DNA from: BP-464 sp045805505
Lineage (GTDB): Bacteria; Actinomycetota; Thermoleophilia; Solirubrobacterales; Solirubrobacteraceae
DNA length: 64,000 bases
Assembly (NCBI GenBank): GCA_045805505.1
Contig: JBJMLA010000124.1
Coordinates: 19,841 to 83,840, forward strand
Direction of reading: 5' to 3'
The notes under the pieces are model-generated. The model saw nothing but the letters and a program-made list of their open reading frames with translations. It made no database searches and was not told the origin of the DNA. Numbering within the stretch: the first letter of the stretch is position 1; every line of letters begins with the position of its first letter. Of the stretch, positions 1-7,941 are shown piece after piece. Position numbers and translations under genes: made by a program.

Positions 1-926
1 ACGTTGGCCTGCGACTCGGGTGCGTCGTAGCCCAGGCCGCGGCAGGTCTCGGTCAGCGACGCGCGATTGGCGGCGATGGTCTCACCGCGCCGCGCGACGA
101 GGTCGACCGAGCTGCGCAGCGCCTCGAGGGCGCCGGCCTGGGCGAGCTCGTTGAGGCCGAGCTCCGGCTCGAGGCGCTCGAGCAGCGGCTCGGCGCCGGG
201 GCCGCCGATGGCGTAGCCGCAGCGCAGGCCGGCCAGGCCCCAGGCCTTTGAGAACGTGCGGAAGACCAGCAGGCGCGGGTGCTCGTCGAGCAGCCCCAGC
301 GACGCGTCGCGGTCGCCGTCGGCGAAGTCGATGAGCGCCTCGTCGAGCAGGACGACGACGCGCTCGGGCAGGGCCTCCAGCAGGCGGCGCAGCTCGCCCG
401 TGTCCATCAGCTCGCCCGTCGGGTCGTTGGGGCTGCAGATCGCGACGATGCGCGTGCGGTCGTTGACCGCGGCGAGGACCGGGTCGGCGCCATAGCCCGC
501 CACCGGGACGGCGTGCGCGCGGGCGCGCCGGGCCATCAGGGGATACAGGGGATAGGACGGCCACGGGGTGATGAGCTCGTCGCTGGGGTCCTCCATGAGG
601 AACTGCGTGGCCGCCCCGAGCAGCTGCGCCGCGCCGTCGCCGACGACGAGCCGCTCCTGCGCGACGCCGTGGTGATGGGCGAGCTCCGAGCGCAGCTCGG
701 TGGCGTGGCGGTCGAGGTAGCGGTGCAGCCCGCGGCGCGCGGCGAAGGTGATCGCGTTGACCACGTAGGAGTGCGGGTACTCGGGCCAGGTCGTCGTCGA
801 GAGGTTCAGCGGCTCGACCCGGGCGAGCGCGTGCTTGCGCCGCTCGTCGGCCTGCTCGCGCAGCTGGGCGCTGGCCTCCTCGGGGGAGAGCTCCTCGAAC
901 TGCCGGTAATAGCCGCGCGGGCTCAT
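1..926 (-). CDS. HisC-like PLP-dependent aminotransferase, 3' end outside window
   Basis: Fold-type I aminotransferase resembling histidinol-phosphate aminotransferase. About 308 residues are readable from the ATG at 926; the C-terminal part lies beyond position 1. Translating the minus strand gives SPNDPTGEL (PLP-ring/substrate loop), DEALIDFA (aspartate facing the pyridine nitrogen) and FSKAWGLAGLRCGYAIG, where the lysine is the expected Schiff-base residue. The start overlaps the stop of the upstream membrane-protein gene in a TGATG junction (one shared base), so the two are probably translationally coupled. No other histidine genes are visible. A broader aromatic or threonine-phosphate aminotransferase role is possible. 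Confidence 0.85.
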   Translation of the reverse strand, partial: MSPRGYYRQFEELSPEEASAQLREQADERRKHALARVEPLNLSTTTWPEYPHSYVVNAITFAARRGLHRYLDRHATELRSELAHHHGVAQERLVVGDGAAQLLGAATQFLMEDPSDELITPWPSYPLYPLMARRARAHAVPVAGYGADPVLAAVNDRTRIVAICSPNDPTGELMDTGELRRLLEALPERVVVLLDEALIDFADGDRDASLGLLDEHPRLLVFRTFSKAWGLAGLRCGYAIGGPGAEPLLERLEPELGLNELAQAGALEALRSSVDLVARRGETIAANRASLTETCRGLGYDAPESQAN

Positions 927-1393
927 CAGCCCGGCGCGATCGTCGGGCCGAGACCGGCGAAGATCAGCAGCCAGACGGTGAACAGCACCACGCCGATGGC
1001 GGCGCTGATGGCGAAGATGCGCCCGATGACGCCCTCGCGCTGGTCATGGCCGGCGGCGCGGCGGATGAGGATCCAGAACTGGTCGAGGCGCTTCATCGCG
1101 GCGAGGCCCATGAAGAGGACCAGCAGCATCGCGCCGAACGCGGTCACCAGCCCGACGATCACGCTGTCGGTCCAGTAGTTGAACCGCGATCCGATCCACA
1201 GGCAGCCGGCCGGGATCGGGCCCCAGAAGCTCACGCCGATGATGGTCATCAGCACGAGGATCGCGGCGGCCAGGAACTTGTCGCGCCCCCGCCGTCCCTC
1301 GTCGACCTCGGGGATGTCCCGGTACTTGACCGGGCGCGTGCCGGGGCGGCGGCCGACGAACAGGCCGCCGGTGTCGGAGGGGTCGGTCTTCAT
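926..1393 (-). CDS. Hypothetical three-helix membrane protein
   Basis: A 155-residue protein with a charged N-terminal tail of about 38 residues (MKTDPSDTGG...DEGRRGRDK). Three hydrophobic segments follow, at about residues 39-62, 76-98 and 127-150. I recognise no family. The gene lies 12 nt after the acyl-CoA ligase stop and overlaps the HisC-like start by one base (TGATG), so fadD, this gene and the aminotransferase look like one transcript. The high-scoring alternative frames through this stretch have arginine-rich compositions typical of antisense reading in GC-rich DNA. Confidence 0.7.
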   Translation of the reverse strand: MKTDPSDTGGLFVGRRPGTRPVKYRDIPEVDEGRRGRDKFLAAAILVLMTIIGVSFWGPIPAGCLWIGSRFNYWTDSVIVGLVTAFGAMLLVLFMGLAAMKRLDQFWILIRRAAGHDQREGVIGRIFAISAAIGVVLFTVWLLIFAGLGPTIAPG

Positions 1394-1405
1394 CGACCCC
1401 CCAGA

Positions 1406-3181
1406 CTAGGAATACAGCTCGTCGAAGAGGCCTTCGTACTTCTCGTTGACGACGTTGCGCTTGACCTTGAGCGTCGGGGTCAGCTCGCCGGTCTCCTGCG
1501 ACAGGTCGTGGTCGAGGATCACGAACTTCTTGACCTGCTCGACCTGCGCGAGCTTGCCGTTGGCGCCGTCGACGACCTCCTGGATCAGGGCGCGGACCTG
1601 CTCGTCCTGGGCCAGCGACGCGATCGAGACGTCCTCGATGCCGTGCTGCTGCGCCCACGGCACGATCTCCTCCTCGTCGAGCGTGATCAGCGCCACCGGG
1701 AACGGCCGGCGGTCGCCGTGCATCACGCACTGCGAGACCCAGCGCGACTGCTTGAGGTCGTTCTCGAAGTTGGCCGGCGTCAGGTTCTTGCCGCCCGCGG
1801 TGATGATGATGTCCTTCTTGCGGCCCGTGATGAACAGGTAGCCGTCCTCGTCGAGGCGGCCCAGGTCGCCCGTGTGCAGCCAGCCGTCCTCGACCGCGCC
1901 GAACGAGGCGTCCGCGTTCTTGTGGTAGCCGCCGAAGATGTTGGCGCCCTTGATCAGGATCTCGCCGTCCTCGGCGATCTTGAGCTCGACGCCCGGCAGC
2001 GCGCGGCCGACCGAGCCGAAGCGGTGATGCTCGGGCGACGAGTACGTCGCGGTCGTCGAGGTCTCGGTCATCCCGTAGCCCTCGAGCACCGGCAGGCCGC
2101 AGCCCCAGAAGAACTCGAGGATCTCCGAGGCGATGGGCGCGGCGCCGGTGACGGCCTCGCGCAGGCGGCCTCCGAACAGGTTGCGCACGAACTCGGCCTT
2201 GGGGGCCACCGGCGCGAACTGGTCCTCGAGCTCCTGGGGCACCTGCTCGCCGCGGGCGAGCAGGTCCTGCATCTGGCCGCCGACGGTCCGGATGGTCAGG
2301 ATCTCCTCGGGCGAGAGCTGTCCCTGCGCGAGCGTGAAGAGCTTCTCGAAGATGCGCGGCACCGAGGGCAGGTAGGTCGGCTTGACCTCCATCAGCTCGG
2401 GGATGATCTGCTTGGCGTCGCCGCCGAAGTACGCGATCGTCACGCCGCGGTCGAACGACGCGAGCTGCACGAGCAGCGCGAACGCGTGGGCGAGCGGCAG
2501 GAACAGGTAGACGAGGTCGTCGCCGTCGTTGAACAGCTCGCGCTGCTCGACCATCGTGACCACGTTGCGGTAGTTGCCGTGCGTGAGCACGCAGCCCTTC
2601 GGCGGCCCCGTGGTGCCCGACGTGTAGATGAACGTGAAGGGATCCTCGGCGGTGACCGCCTCGTAGCGCGCCTCGAGCTCGTCGGGGTCGCGGGTGCGGC
2701 CGCGTTCGCGCAGCTCGTCGAGGGCGACGGTGCCGTCGACCGGCCCGTCGATCACCACGATGTGGCGAAGGTTCGGGAGCCGGTCGCGGACGGCGTCGAT
2801 CTTGGCGACCTGCTCGGCGTTCTCGGCGATGATCGCGACCGCGTCGGAGTCGCCGGCCACCCACTCGCACTCCTCGGGGGAGTTGGTCGGGTAGATCGGC
2901 ACGACGGCCGCGCCGGCCGACGTGATGGCGAAGTCCGCGTAGGTCCACTCGGGCCGGGTGGAGGCCAGGATGCAGACGCGCTCGCCGGGCTCGATGCCCA
3001 GGTCGATCAGGCCCAGGCCGATCTCGGTGACGATCTCGCCGACCTCGCCGAACGTGACGTCGAGCCACTCGCCGTCGACCTTGTGCTTGAGCGCGACGTT
3101 GTCCGCGTACTGCACTGCGGCACGCGGCAGCAGGTCAGCGATCGTGTTGCTGCCCGTTGTAGCGGGGGTACCGGCCTCCAT
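1406..3181 (-). CDS. fadD: Long-chain fatty-acid-CoA ligase (AMP-forming), FadD15 type
   Basis: ANL-superfamily enzyme that activates long-chain fatty acids to acyl-CoA through an acyl-adenylate. It shows the P-loop-like core TSGTTGPPKG near residue 190, the adenylate motif GYGMTETS near 370, HTGDLGRLDEDGYLFITGRK near 440, and a C-terminal TPTLKVKR carrying the catalytic lysine. The length of about 590 aa fits the eukaryote-like FadD15/Acsl group. The ATG at 3181 is chosen because AGGAGGAG lies 5 nt upstream; two GTG codons just before it (3187, 3184) overlap that ribosome-binding site. A hairpin at 3222-3244 separates it from the upstream small gene. It likely feeds the acyl-CoA enzymes elsewhere in the window. 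Confidence 0.93.
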   Translation of the reverse strand: MEAGTPATTGSNTIADLLPRAAVQYADNVALKHKVDGEWLDVTFGEVGEIVTEIGLGLIDLGIEPGERVCILASTRPEWTYADFAITSAGAAVVPIYPTNSPEECEWVAGDSDAVAIIAENAEQVAKIDAVRDRLPNLRHIVVIDGPVDGTVALDELRERGRTRDPDELEARYEAVTAEDPFTFIYTSGTTGPPKGCVLTHGNYRNVVTMVEQRELFNDGDDLVYLFLPLAHAFALLVQLASFDRGVTIAYFGGDAKQIIPELMEVKPTYLPSVPRIFEKLFTLAQGQLSPEEILTIRTVGGQMQDLLARGEQVPQELEDQFAPVAPKAEFVRNLFGGRLREAVTGAAPIASEILEFFWGCGLPVLEGYGMTETSTTATYSSPEHHRFGSVGRALPGVELKIAEDGEILIKGANIFGGYHKNADASFGAVEDGWLHTGDLGRLDEDGYLFITGRKKDIIITAGGKNLTPANFENDLKQSRWVSQCVMHGDRRPFPVALITLDEEEIVPWAQQHGIEDVSIASLAQDEQVRALIQEVVDGANGKLAQVEQVKKFVILDHDLSQETGELTPTLKVKRNVVNEKYEGLFDELYS

Positions 3182-3221
3182 CACCACTCCTCCTCGACAG
3201 GGTGCGAGAGCCGGATACTAA

Positions 3222-3244
3222 GAGACCCGCAAAATGCGGGTCTC
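3222..3244 (-). terminator. Perfect 9-bp stem hairpin between small gene and fadD
   Basis: GAGACCCGC, loop AAAAT, GCGGGTCTC. It sits 11 nt after the stop of the small minus-strand gene at 3256-3432 and about 40 nt upstream of the fadD start. The uridine tract on the minus strand is weak (TTAG), so termination may be partial. The high-stability stem still makes it the likely end of the small gene's transcript. Confidence 0.65.
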
Positions 3245-3255
3245 GAAAATCTTCG

Positions 3256-3432
3256 TCAGGCCTGTGCGGTCTGAGGCTGTGAGGTGCCCTGCTGCACCGT
3301 TGCGAGGAAGAGGCTCTTGTCGATGCGCCCCTGGAAGATCGGGACGCCGAGCTCGACGCACTTGGTGATGACTTCCCGCCGCTCGAGTCCGGCCTCCCGG
3401 GCCAGCTCGGTGGGGGTGAGGTGATTCGCCAT
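3256..3432 (-). CDS. Small 58-aa protein resembling an IF2-N / helix-turn-helix domain
   Basis: Begins MANHLTPTELAREAGL and consists almost entirely of one small helical domain with the pattern LTPTELAREAGL / EVITKCVELGVPIFQGRID, plus a short Gln/Thr-rich tail. The layout recalls the N-terminal domain of translation initiation factor IF2 or a MerR-like half domain; function is unknown. The ATG at 3432 is preceded by AGGAGGA with 8-nt spacing, far better than any upstream start in the open frame to 3507. A hairpin follows the stop. A strong ribosome-binding site plus its own terminator suggests a well-expressed single-gene transcript. Confidence 0.75.
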   Translation of the reverse strand: MANHLTPTELAREAGLERREVITKCVELGVPIFQGRIDKSLFLATVQQGTSQPQTAQA

Positions 3433-3544
3433 CGGAGTAGTCCTCCTGTTGTCGACTACCGCGTTTTGTGTGAACCGGAAGTTACGCCTCGTCCCGGATA
3501 CGTGCAATCAAGGCGGCATAAAAGTTCGCAGGCAACGCGCGTTC

Positions 3545-4291
3545 TCAGATCGGGTTGGGCACGTCGACGTAGACGTGACGCACCCCGAAGCGCTCCGCGA
3601 GCAGCTCGCCGAGCCGCTGGACCCCCAGCGTCTCGGTCGCGTAGTGGCCGGCCGCGACGAAGTGCACGCCGGCCTCGCGCGCCTCGTTGAAGTTGCGCTC
3701 GGAGGCCTCGCCGGTGAGGAAGGCGTCGTGGCCGGCCGCGATCGCGTCGAGCAGATGGCCCTGGCCGGCGCCCGACACGATCGACAGGCTCGCCACCTCG
3801 CCGGGCCCGCCGAGCACGGTGGTCGGCTCGCGCCGGGTCACGTCGCTGACGCGCCGGACGAGCTCGTCGGCGGTGATCGGCGCCGGGAACCGCGCCTCCA
3901 CGCCGATGCCCGCGAACGGGCCCACGAGCTCCGCGCCGAGCGCCTGGGCGAGCAGCGCGTTGTTGCCGTGCTCGAGGTGCGCGTCGAGCGGCAGGTGGTA
4001 GGCGGCGAGGCTCATGTCGTGGTCGAACAGCGCCTGCAGCCGGCGTTTTGCGGGCAGATCGATGGGCCGGGGAGGCCCGCTCCACAGCAGTCCGTGGTGG
4101 ACCAGCACGAGGTCGGCGTCCTCCGCGGCCGCGCGCTCGAACAGCTCGAGGCCGGCGCTGACGCCGGTGACCACCGTCTGCACCGTCTCCGAGCCCGGCA
4201 CCTGCAGCCCGTTGGGCCCGTAATCCTCGAAGGACCGGGGCTTGAGGAGCTCGTCGAGCCAGCCGATGAGGTCAGTGCGTGCGGTGCTCAC
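3545..4291 (-). CDS. Nif3-like dinuclear metal centre protein (YqfO/YbgI family)
   Basis: 248-aa member of the Nif3 family, toroidal hexamers with a dimetal site. Family-defining residues are visible: LVHHGLLW near residues 63-70 (metal histidines), AAYHLPLDAHLEHGNN around 96-111 (Asp ligand) and GHYATE near 215-220 (His/Glu ligands). Some databases name such proteins GTP cyclohydrolase I type 2; the physiological reaction is unsettled. The start is GTG at 4291, divergent from the sigma-factor gene. Length is typical of the short form without the inserted PII-like domain. Confidence 0.92.
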   Translation of the reverse strand: MSTARTDLIGWLDELLKPRSFEDYGPNGLQVPGSETVQTVVTGVSAGLELFERAAAEDADLVLVHHGLLWSGPPRPIDLPAKRRLQALFDHDMSLAAYHLPLDAHLEHGNNALLAQALGAELVGPFAGIGVEARFPAPITADELVRRVSDVTRREPTTVLGGPGEVASLSIVSGAGQGHLLDAIAAGHDAFLTGEASERNFNEAREAGVHFVAAGHYATETLGVQRLGELLAERFGVRHVYVDVPNPI

Positions 4292-4378
4292 GGATCATCC
4301 CCAGATTGGAGTACATAGTTCTTGCATCGTTCGCGACTGAACGCTATGGTTCGCTCGACCGGAGGGGTGGTCGACATC

Positions 4379-5989
4379 ATGGATGATGCGGCCTTTACCA
4401 GGGGAGCAGCGGGCATTTCAGCACTAGCCGGTCCGGCCTACGGCGGGACGAAGACTGCGGAGGTCGACGACAGCGAACTCGTTCGCCGCGTTCGCCGGGG
4501 CGATGATCGCGCCTTCGAGCAGCTCTACCACCGCTATCACCGGCGGATCGTGGCCTACATCCACGGGATGGTCCACGACCACGCGCGGGCCGAGGACATC
4601 TCCCAGGACGTCTTCGTCTCGGCGCTGCGCCGCATGCGCGACACCGATCGCCCGATCGCCTTCAAGCCGTGGATCTACGAGATCGCCAAGAACGCGTGCA
4701 TCGACCAGTTCCGCCGCTCGCGGCGCGCCGAGGAGGTCTCCTACGACGCCGACGAGGGGATGGGCGCCGCCGACTACGGCCGCCTGGTCAGCTCGGAGGC
4801 CGTCCCGGAGGCCCGGCTCGAGTCCAAGCAGAACCTCGACCACCTGCGCGGCGCCTTCGGCGGCCTCAGCGAGACCCATCACGAGATCCTCGTCATGCGC
4901 GAGCTCGAGGGCCTCTCCTACCGCGAGATCGGCGAGCGCCTCGGCATGAGCCGCCCGTCGGTCGAGAGCACCCTGTTCAGGGCTCGCCGCCGGCTCACCG
5001 AGGAGTACGAGGAGCTCGTCAGCGGCGCGCGCTGCCAGCGCATCCACTCGATCATCGCCGACGCGGCCGGCGCCGCGCCCGGCGCGCGCGACCAGCGCCG
5101 CCTCGCCCGGCACGTCTCACACTGCCAGCCCTGCCGCCGCCAGGCGCGCCTGGCGGGCCTCGATATCCCCGTCACCAGCGACCGCCCGGTCCGCCAGCGG
5201 ATCGCCGCGATGCTGCCGCTCCCGCTCTTCCTGCGCAAGCGCTGGTCGGCCGACTCGGTCGACGCGAGCGGCGTGAGCACGAGCCACCTCACCGGCTTTG
5301 CCCAGTGGTCGTCGCAGTTCGGCTCGTCGGTCGATCCGAGCTGGCTGAAGGCCGCGGCCACCGCCGCGAGCGTCGCCGTGGCCGGCGCGGGCGCCGGGCT
5401 CGCCGGCAGCACGTCGACCGGCTCGACTCCCATCGGCAGCTTCAACCAGCTCGTGCCCAGCCTCAGCGGTGATGACGGCGGCAAGCGCCTGATCGCCGGG
5501 AGCGGTCCCAGCGTCTCGGCCGCGCTGCGCACCGGAGACTTCCTGGCCACCACCATCGCCGCTCCGGCCCCCGCGCCGTCGAGCGAGCAGACGTCCACGA
5601 CAGCCGGCTCCGCCTCCGGCACCACGACCACCGCCACCACCGAGTCGGCGGCCACGCCCGACCCGCTGCGCGACGCCGGCAACGGCATCGAGCAGATCGC
5701 CGCCGCCGTCGTCGCGCCGCAGGGTGGATCGTCGGCGCCCTCGACGGGCACCGGCTCGGGAACCGCGGGCGGCTCCTCGCCGAGCGCGTCCAGCCTGGGC
5801 GGCGGCAACGCCGACGGCGTGTCACGCCAGGACCCCGACCTCTCCTCGGTGATCCCGCCGGCCGACGGTGCGCCGTCGATCCCCCCGGTCAACGCGTCGG
5901 CCCCCGATGTCGCGGGCACGGTCGAGCAGGCCGGCGGTGCGGTCAAGGACGCCGGCGACGCGATCGCCGACGGCCTCGGCGGCGGCTGA
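4379..5989 (+). CDS. ECF sigma factor fused to zinc-finger anti-sigma-like motif and Ser/Thr-rich tail
   Basis: 536 aa, about three times a plain ECF sigma factor. Sigma region 2 (DDSELVRRVRRGDDRAFEQL through SQDVFVSALRRM) recognises the -10 element. Region 4 (LSETHHEILVMRELEGLSYR, then IGERLGMSRPSVEST) recognises the -35. It is followed by HVSHCQPC, the His-x3-Cys-x2-Cys core of zinc-binding anti-sigma domains, then a weak Ala/Gly-rich hydrophobic stretch (ATAASVAVAGAGAGLAG) and about 180 residues rich in Ser, Thr, Ala and Gly. The ATG at 4379 is preferred: GGAGGGG lies 11 nt upstream and a TATGGT -10-like hexamer is at 4345-4350. A TTG at 4322 would add 19 residues. A paralogue lies at 23384-24952. 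Confidence 0.88.
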   Translation: MDDAAFTRGAAGISALAGPAYGGTKTAEVDDSELVRRVRRGDDRAFEQLYHRYHRRIVAYIHGMVHDHARAEDISQDVFVSALRRMRDTDRPIAFKPWIYEIAKNACIDQFRRSRRAEEVSYDADEGMGAADYGRLVSSEAVPEARLESKQNLDHLRGAFGGLSETHHEILVMRELEGLSYREIGERLGMSRPSVESTLFRARRRLTEEYEELVSGARCQRIHSIIADAAGAAPGARDQRRLARHVSHCQPCRRQARLAGLDIPVTSDRPVRQRIAAMLPLPLFLRKRWSADSVDASGVSTSHLTGFAQWSSQFGSSVDPSWLKAAATAASVAVAGAGAGLAGSTSTGSTPIGSFNQLVPSLSGDDGGKRLIAGSGPSVSAALRTGDFLATTIAAPAPAPSSEQTSTTAGSASGTTTTATTESAATPDPLRDAGNGIEQIAAAVVAPQGGSSAPSTGTGSGTAGGSSPSASSLGGGNADGVSRQDPDLSSVIPPADGAPSIPPVNASAPDVAGTVEQAGGAVKDAGDAIADGLGGG

Positions 5990-5999
5990 CCCCAGCCGT

Positions 6000-6005
6000 T
6001 AGGGT
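6000..6005 (+). promoter_or_regulatory. -10 element TAGGGT, leaderless promoter of the PEP-mutase-family gene
   Basis: TAGGGT lies 6 nt before the ATG at 6012, the spacing expected when transcription starts at the first base of the start codon. No Shine-Dalgarno sequence is present. Confidence 0.6.
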
Positions 6006-6011
6006 CGCCGG

Positions 6012-6767
6012 ATGACCCAGCAGGAGAAGGCCGAGGCGTTCGTCGCGCTGCACGCCGGCGCCCCGTTCGTCCTGCCCAACCCGTGGGATCTCGGCTCCGC
6101 GAAGGTGCTCGAGGACCTGGGCTACGCGGCGCTGGCCACGACGAGCGCCGGCCTCGCCCGCGCGCTCGGGCGCGAGGACGGAGAGCTCGCGCTCGATCAG
6201 GTGGTCGAGCATGTCCACGCGCTGTCGGCCTTCTCGCGGCTGCCCGTCGCGGTGGACCTCGAGAACGGCTTCGGGCCGCAGCCCGGCGACGTCGCCACGG
6301 CCATCACGCGGATTGCCGAGGCCGGTGCGGTCGGCGCGTCGATCGAGGACTTCGATCCCGCGGGCGGCATCTATCCGCGCAACGTCGCGGTCGAGCGGCT
6401 GGTCGCGGCGATCGAGGCGGCGCGCGCGCTCGATTTCCCGTTCACCGTGACGGGGCGGGCCGAGAACTTCATCCGCGGCAACCCGGACCTCGACGACACC
6501 ATCGCCCGGCTCGTCGCCTACGAGGAGGCCGGCGCCGACGTGCTCTACGCCCCCGGCCTGCAGGCCGAGCAGGTTCGCGCGGTGCGCGCCGCGACCAGCC
6601 GGCCGCTCAACGTGCTCGCCTACCCCGAGGCGACGCTGGCCGAGCTCGCCGACGCCGGAGCGCAGCGGGTCAGCCTCGGCAGCTGGCTGGCCCATGTCGC
6701 CACGCAGGCGCTGACGCGGGCCGCGACCGCCATCCGCTCCGACGGCGACTTCTCCGCGCTGGTCTGA
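6012..6767 (+). CDS. Isocitrate lyase/PEP mutase superfamily protein
   Basis: 251-aa TIM-barrel enzyme of the superfamily that makes or breaks C-C or P-C bonds next to a carboxylate. It shows NPWDLGSAKVLEDLGYAALATTS at the N-terminus in pieces, the metal/substrate loop VDLENGFG (in place of the usual DxDTGYG), SIEDFDP (in place of IEDQ) and VTGRAENF. The KKCG catalytic loop of true isocitrate lyase is absent. These variations match the large uncharacterised actinobacterial and proteobacterial subgroup; the substrate cannot be told. A TAGGGT hexamer 6 nt upstream fixes the start. Confidence 0.88.
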   Translation: MTQQEKAEAFVALHAGAPFVLPNPWDLGSAKVLEDLGYAALATTSAGLARALGREDGELALDQVVEHVHALSAFSRLPVAVDLENGFGPQPGDVATAITRIAEAGAVGASIEDFDPAGGIYPRNVAVERLVAAIEAARALDFPFTVTGRAENFIRGNPDLDDTIARLVAYEEAGADVLYAPGLQAEQVRAVRAATSRPLNVLAYPEATLAELADAGAQRVSLGSWLAHVATQALTRAATAIRSDGDFSALV

Positions 6768-6839
6768 GCCCCGCCGCGCGGATGGCGCGCAGGCGCCAGG
6801 ACGCTTGAACGGCCGCATCGCCGGGGCAAAGATCTGTCC

Positions 6840-7346
6840 ATGATCGAGACCCGCCACCAGATCGTGGCGCTGGCCCGGGGGCGGCATCGCTCGCCGGAGC
6901 AGGGCGTGTGCACGATGGAACTCGCGGCGCTGCTGAGCGAGGACCGCTTCACCGACCACCCCGCCCGGGTGTGCCCGGTGATCGCGGCCTTCCTGCGCGG
7001 CTACAACGACGCCGTCGGAGACCGCCGCCGCGCCGACCTCTTCGCGGTCGCCGCCGCCGTGCTCGGCACCCGGACCGCCGTCGAGCAGACGCGCGAGCAG
7101 CGCGGGCAGGCGGTCCAGGAGTGGGCGCTGGCCGTCTGGAAGATGCGCCGCCCGCGCCCGCCGTGGCCGCCGCTCTTCCCGCCCGAGAACGCCTTCGGCC
7201 ACCACGAGCAGGCCGGCTACTACGTCGGCAAGGCGGCCCGCCGCAGCCGCGCGGTCCACGAGCAGACGCTGCGCTTCGTCGACGCGCTGGCGGGGGCGCA
7301 GGCGCCGACCGTCGCGCCGGCCGCGCTCGAGCCCTCGCCGGCCTGA
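6840..7346 (+). CDS. Conserved hypothetical protein, 168 aa
   Basis: I do not recognise the family. The protein is soluble and mostly helical: an N-terminal part with CTMELAALLSEDRFTDHPA and VCPVIAAFLRGYND, a middle helix bundle, then a Pro/Arg-rich stretch (RRPRPPWPPLFPP) and a C-terminal helix. It has no signal peptide or membrane segment. It is followed by a strong bidirectional hairpin terminator and a convergent tRNA gene. The coding frame shows normal third-position GC bias, which supports it being real. Confidence 0.65.
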   Translation: MIETRHQIVALARGRHRSPEQGVCTMELAALLSEDRFTDHPARVCPVIAAFLRGYNDAVGDRRRADLFAVAAAVLGTRTAVEQTREQRGQAVQEWALAVWKMRRPRPPWPPLFPPENAFGHHEQAGYYVGKAARRSRAVHEQTLRFVDALAGAQAPTVAPAALEPSPA

Positions 7347-7352
7347 GAACGA

Positions 7353-7380
7353 GAGAAGCCCCGCCAGGGCGGGGCTTCTC
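7353..7380. terminator. Strong bidirectional terminator hairpin
   Basis: GAGAAGCCCCGCC pairs fully with GGCGGGGCTTCTC around a tiny loop. It starts 6 nt after the stop at 7346 and ends 7 nt from the 3' end of the minus-strand tRNA, so it can end both converging transcripts. Confidence 0.85.
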
Positions 7381-7387
7381 TGTGTCA

Positions 7388-7461
<74 letters not shown>

Positions 7462-7508
7462 AGGAGATGGGCATTCTAGAAGGCGCCGGGCGAAGGAGCG
7501 CCAGGGGC

Positions 7509-7514
7509 TAATGT
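7509..7514 (+). promoter_or_regulatory. -10 element TAATGT, leaderless promoter of small secreted protein
   Basis: TAATGT ends 7 nt before the ATG at 7522, matching the leaderless pattern seen across the window. Confidence 0.55.
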
Positions 7515-7521
7515 CGAGCGC

Positions 7522-7941
7522 ATGCGCAGACTGGTTCTCATCACCCTGGGCGCGGCCCTGATCGCCGCTCCGGCCCAGGCCGTCACCAAGAACGACGTGG
7601 TCACGGCCACGGTCCACAAGTCGGGCAAGTCGGGCACCGCGCTCGTCTACAAGGGCACGGTCCACTCGAAGGTCTTCGGGACCGGCACCGTCGTCCAGAA
7701 GGTCTACTCGAACCTCACCGGCACCTTCGTCATCACGTACAAGAAGGGCAAGACGATGGGGACGACGACCACGAAGATCGGGTCGGTCTCCAACGGCAAG
7801 GTCAACGTGACCGGCACCTTCAAGCTGACCGGCGGCACCGGCAAGTACAAGCACGTCAGCGGCCACGGCACCTACAAGGGGTCGAGCAACGCCTCGCAGT
7901 CCACGGCGAGCTTCCGCCAGGTGGGTGCGGTCACCTTCTAG
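7522..7941 (+). CDS. Small secreted beta-rich protein
   Basis: 139 aa with a classical signal peptide (MRRLVLITLGAALIAAPAQA, cleavage after AQA). The mature part is rich in Lys, Thr, Val and Gly and appears made of beta strands, with GTFKLTGGTGKYKHVSGHGT near the C-terminus. This Gly-Thr-Gly-Lys pattern recalls allene-oxide-cyclase-like barrels, but I cannot assign a function. Its 3' end overlaps the convergent glycosidase gene by 11 bp. Confidence 0.75.
   Translation: MRRLVLITLGAALIAAPAQAVTKNDVVTATVHKSGKSGTALVYKGTVHSKVFGTGTVVQKVYSNLTGTFVITYKKGKTMGTTTTKIGSVSNGKVNVTGTFKLTGGTGKYKHVSGHGTYKGSSNASQSTASFRQVGAVTF

Noticed and set aside
1046..3274. 742-codon open frame on the plus strand opposite fadD
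   Set aside because: Arg/Asp/Gly-rich composition without domains; it mirrors the ligase gene and arises from high third-position GC.
5560..5989. Low-complexity Ser/Thr tail as a frameshifted separate gene
   Set aside because: The frame is continuous from the sigma domain, and the paralogue at 23384 has the same type of tail.
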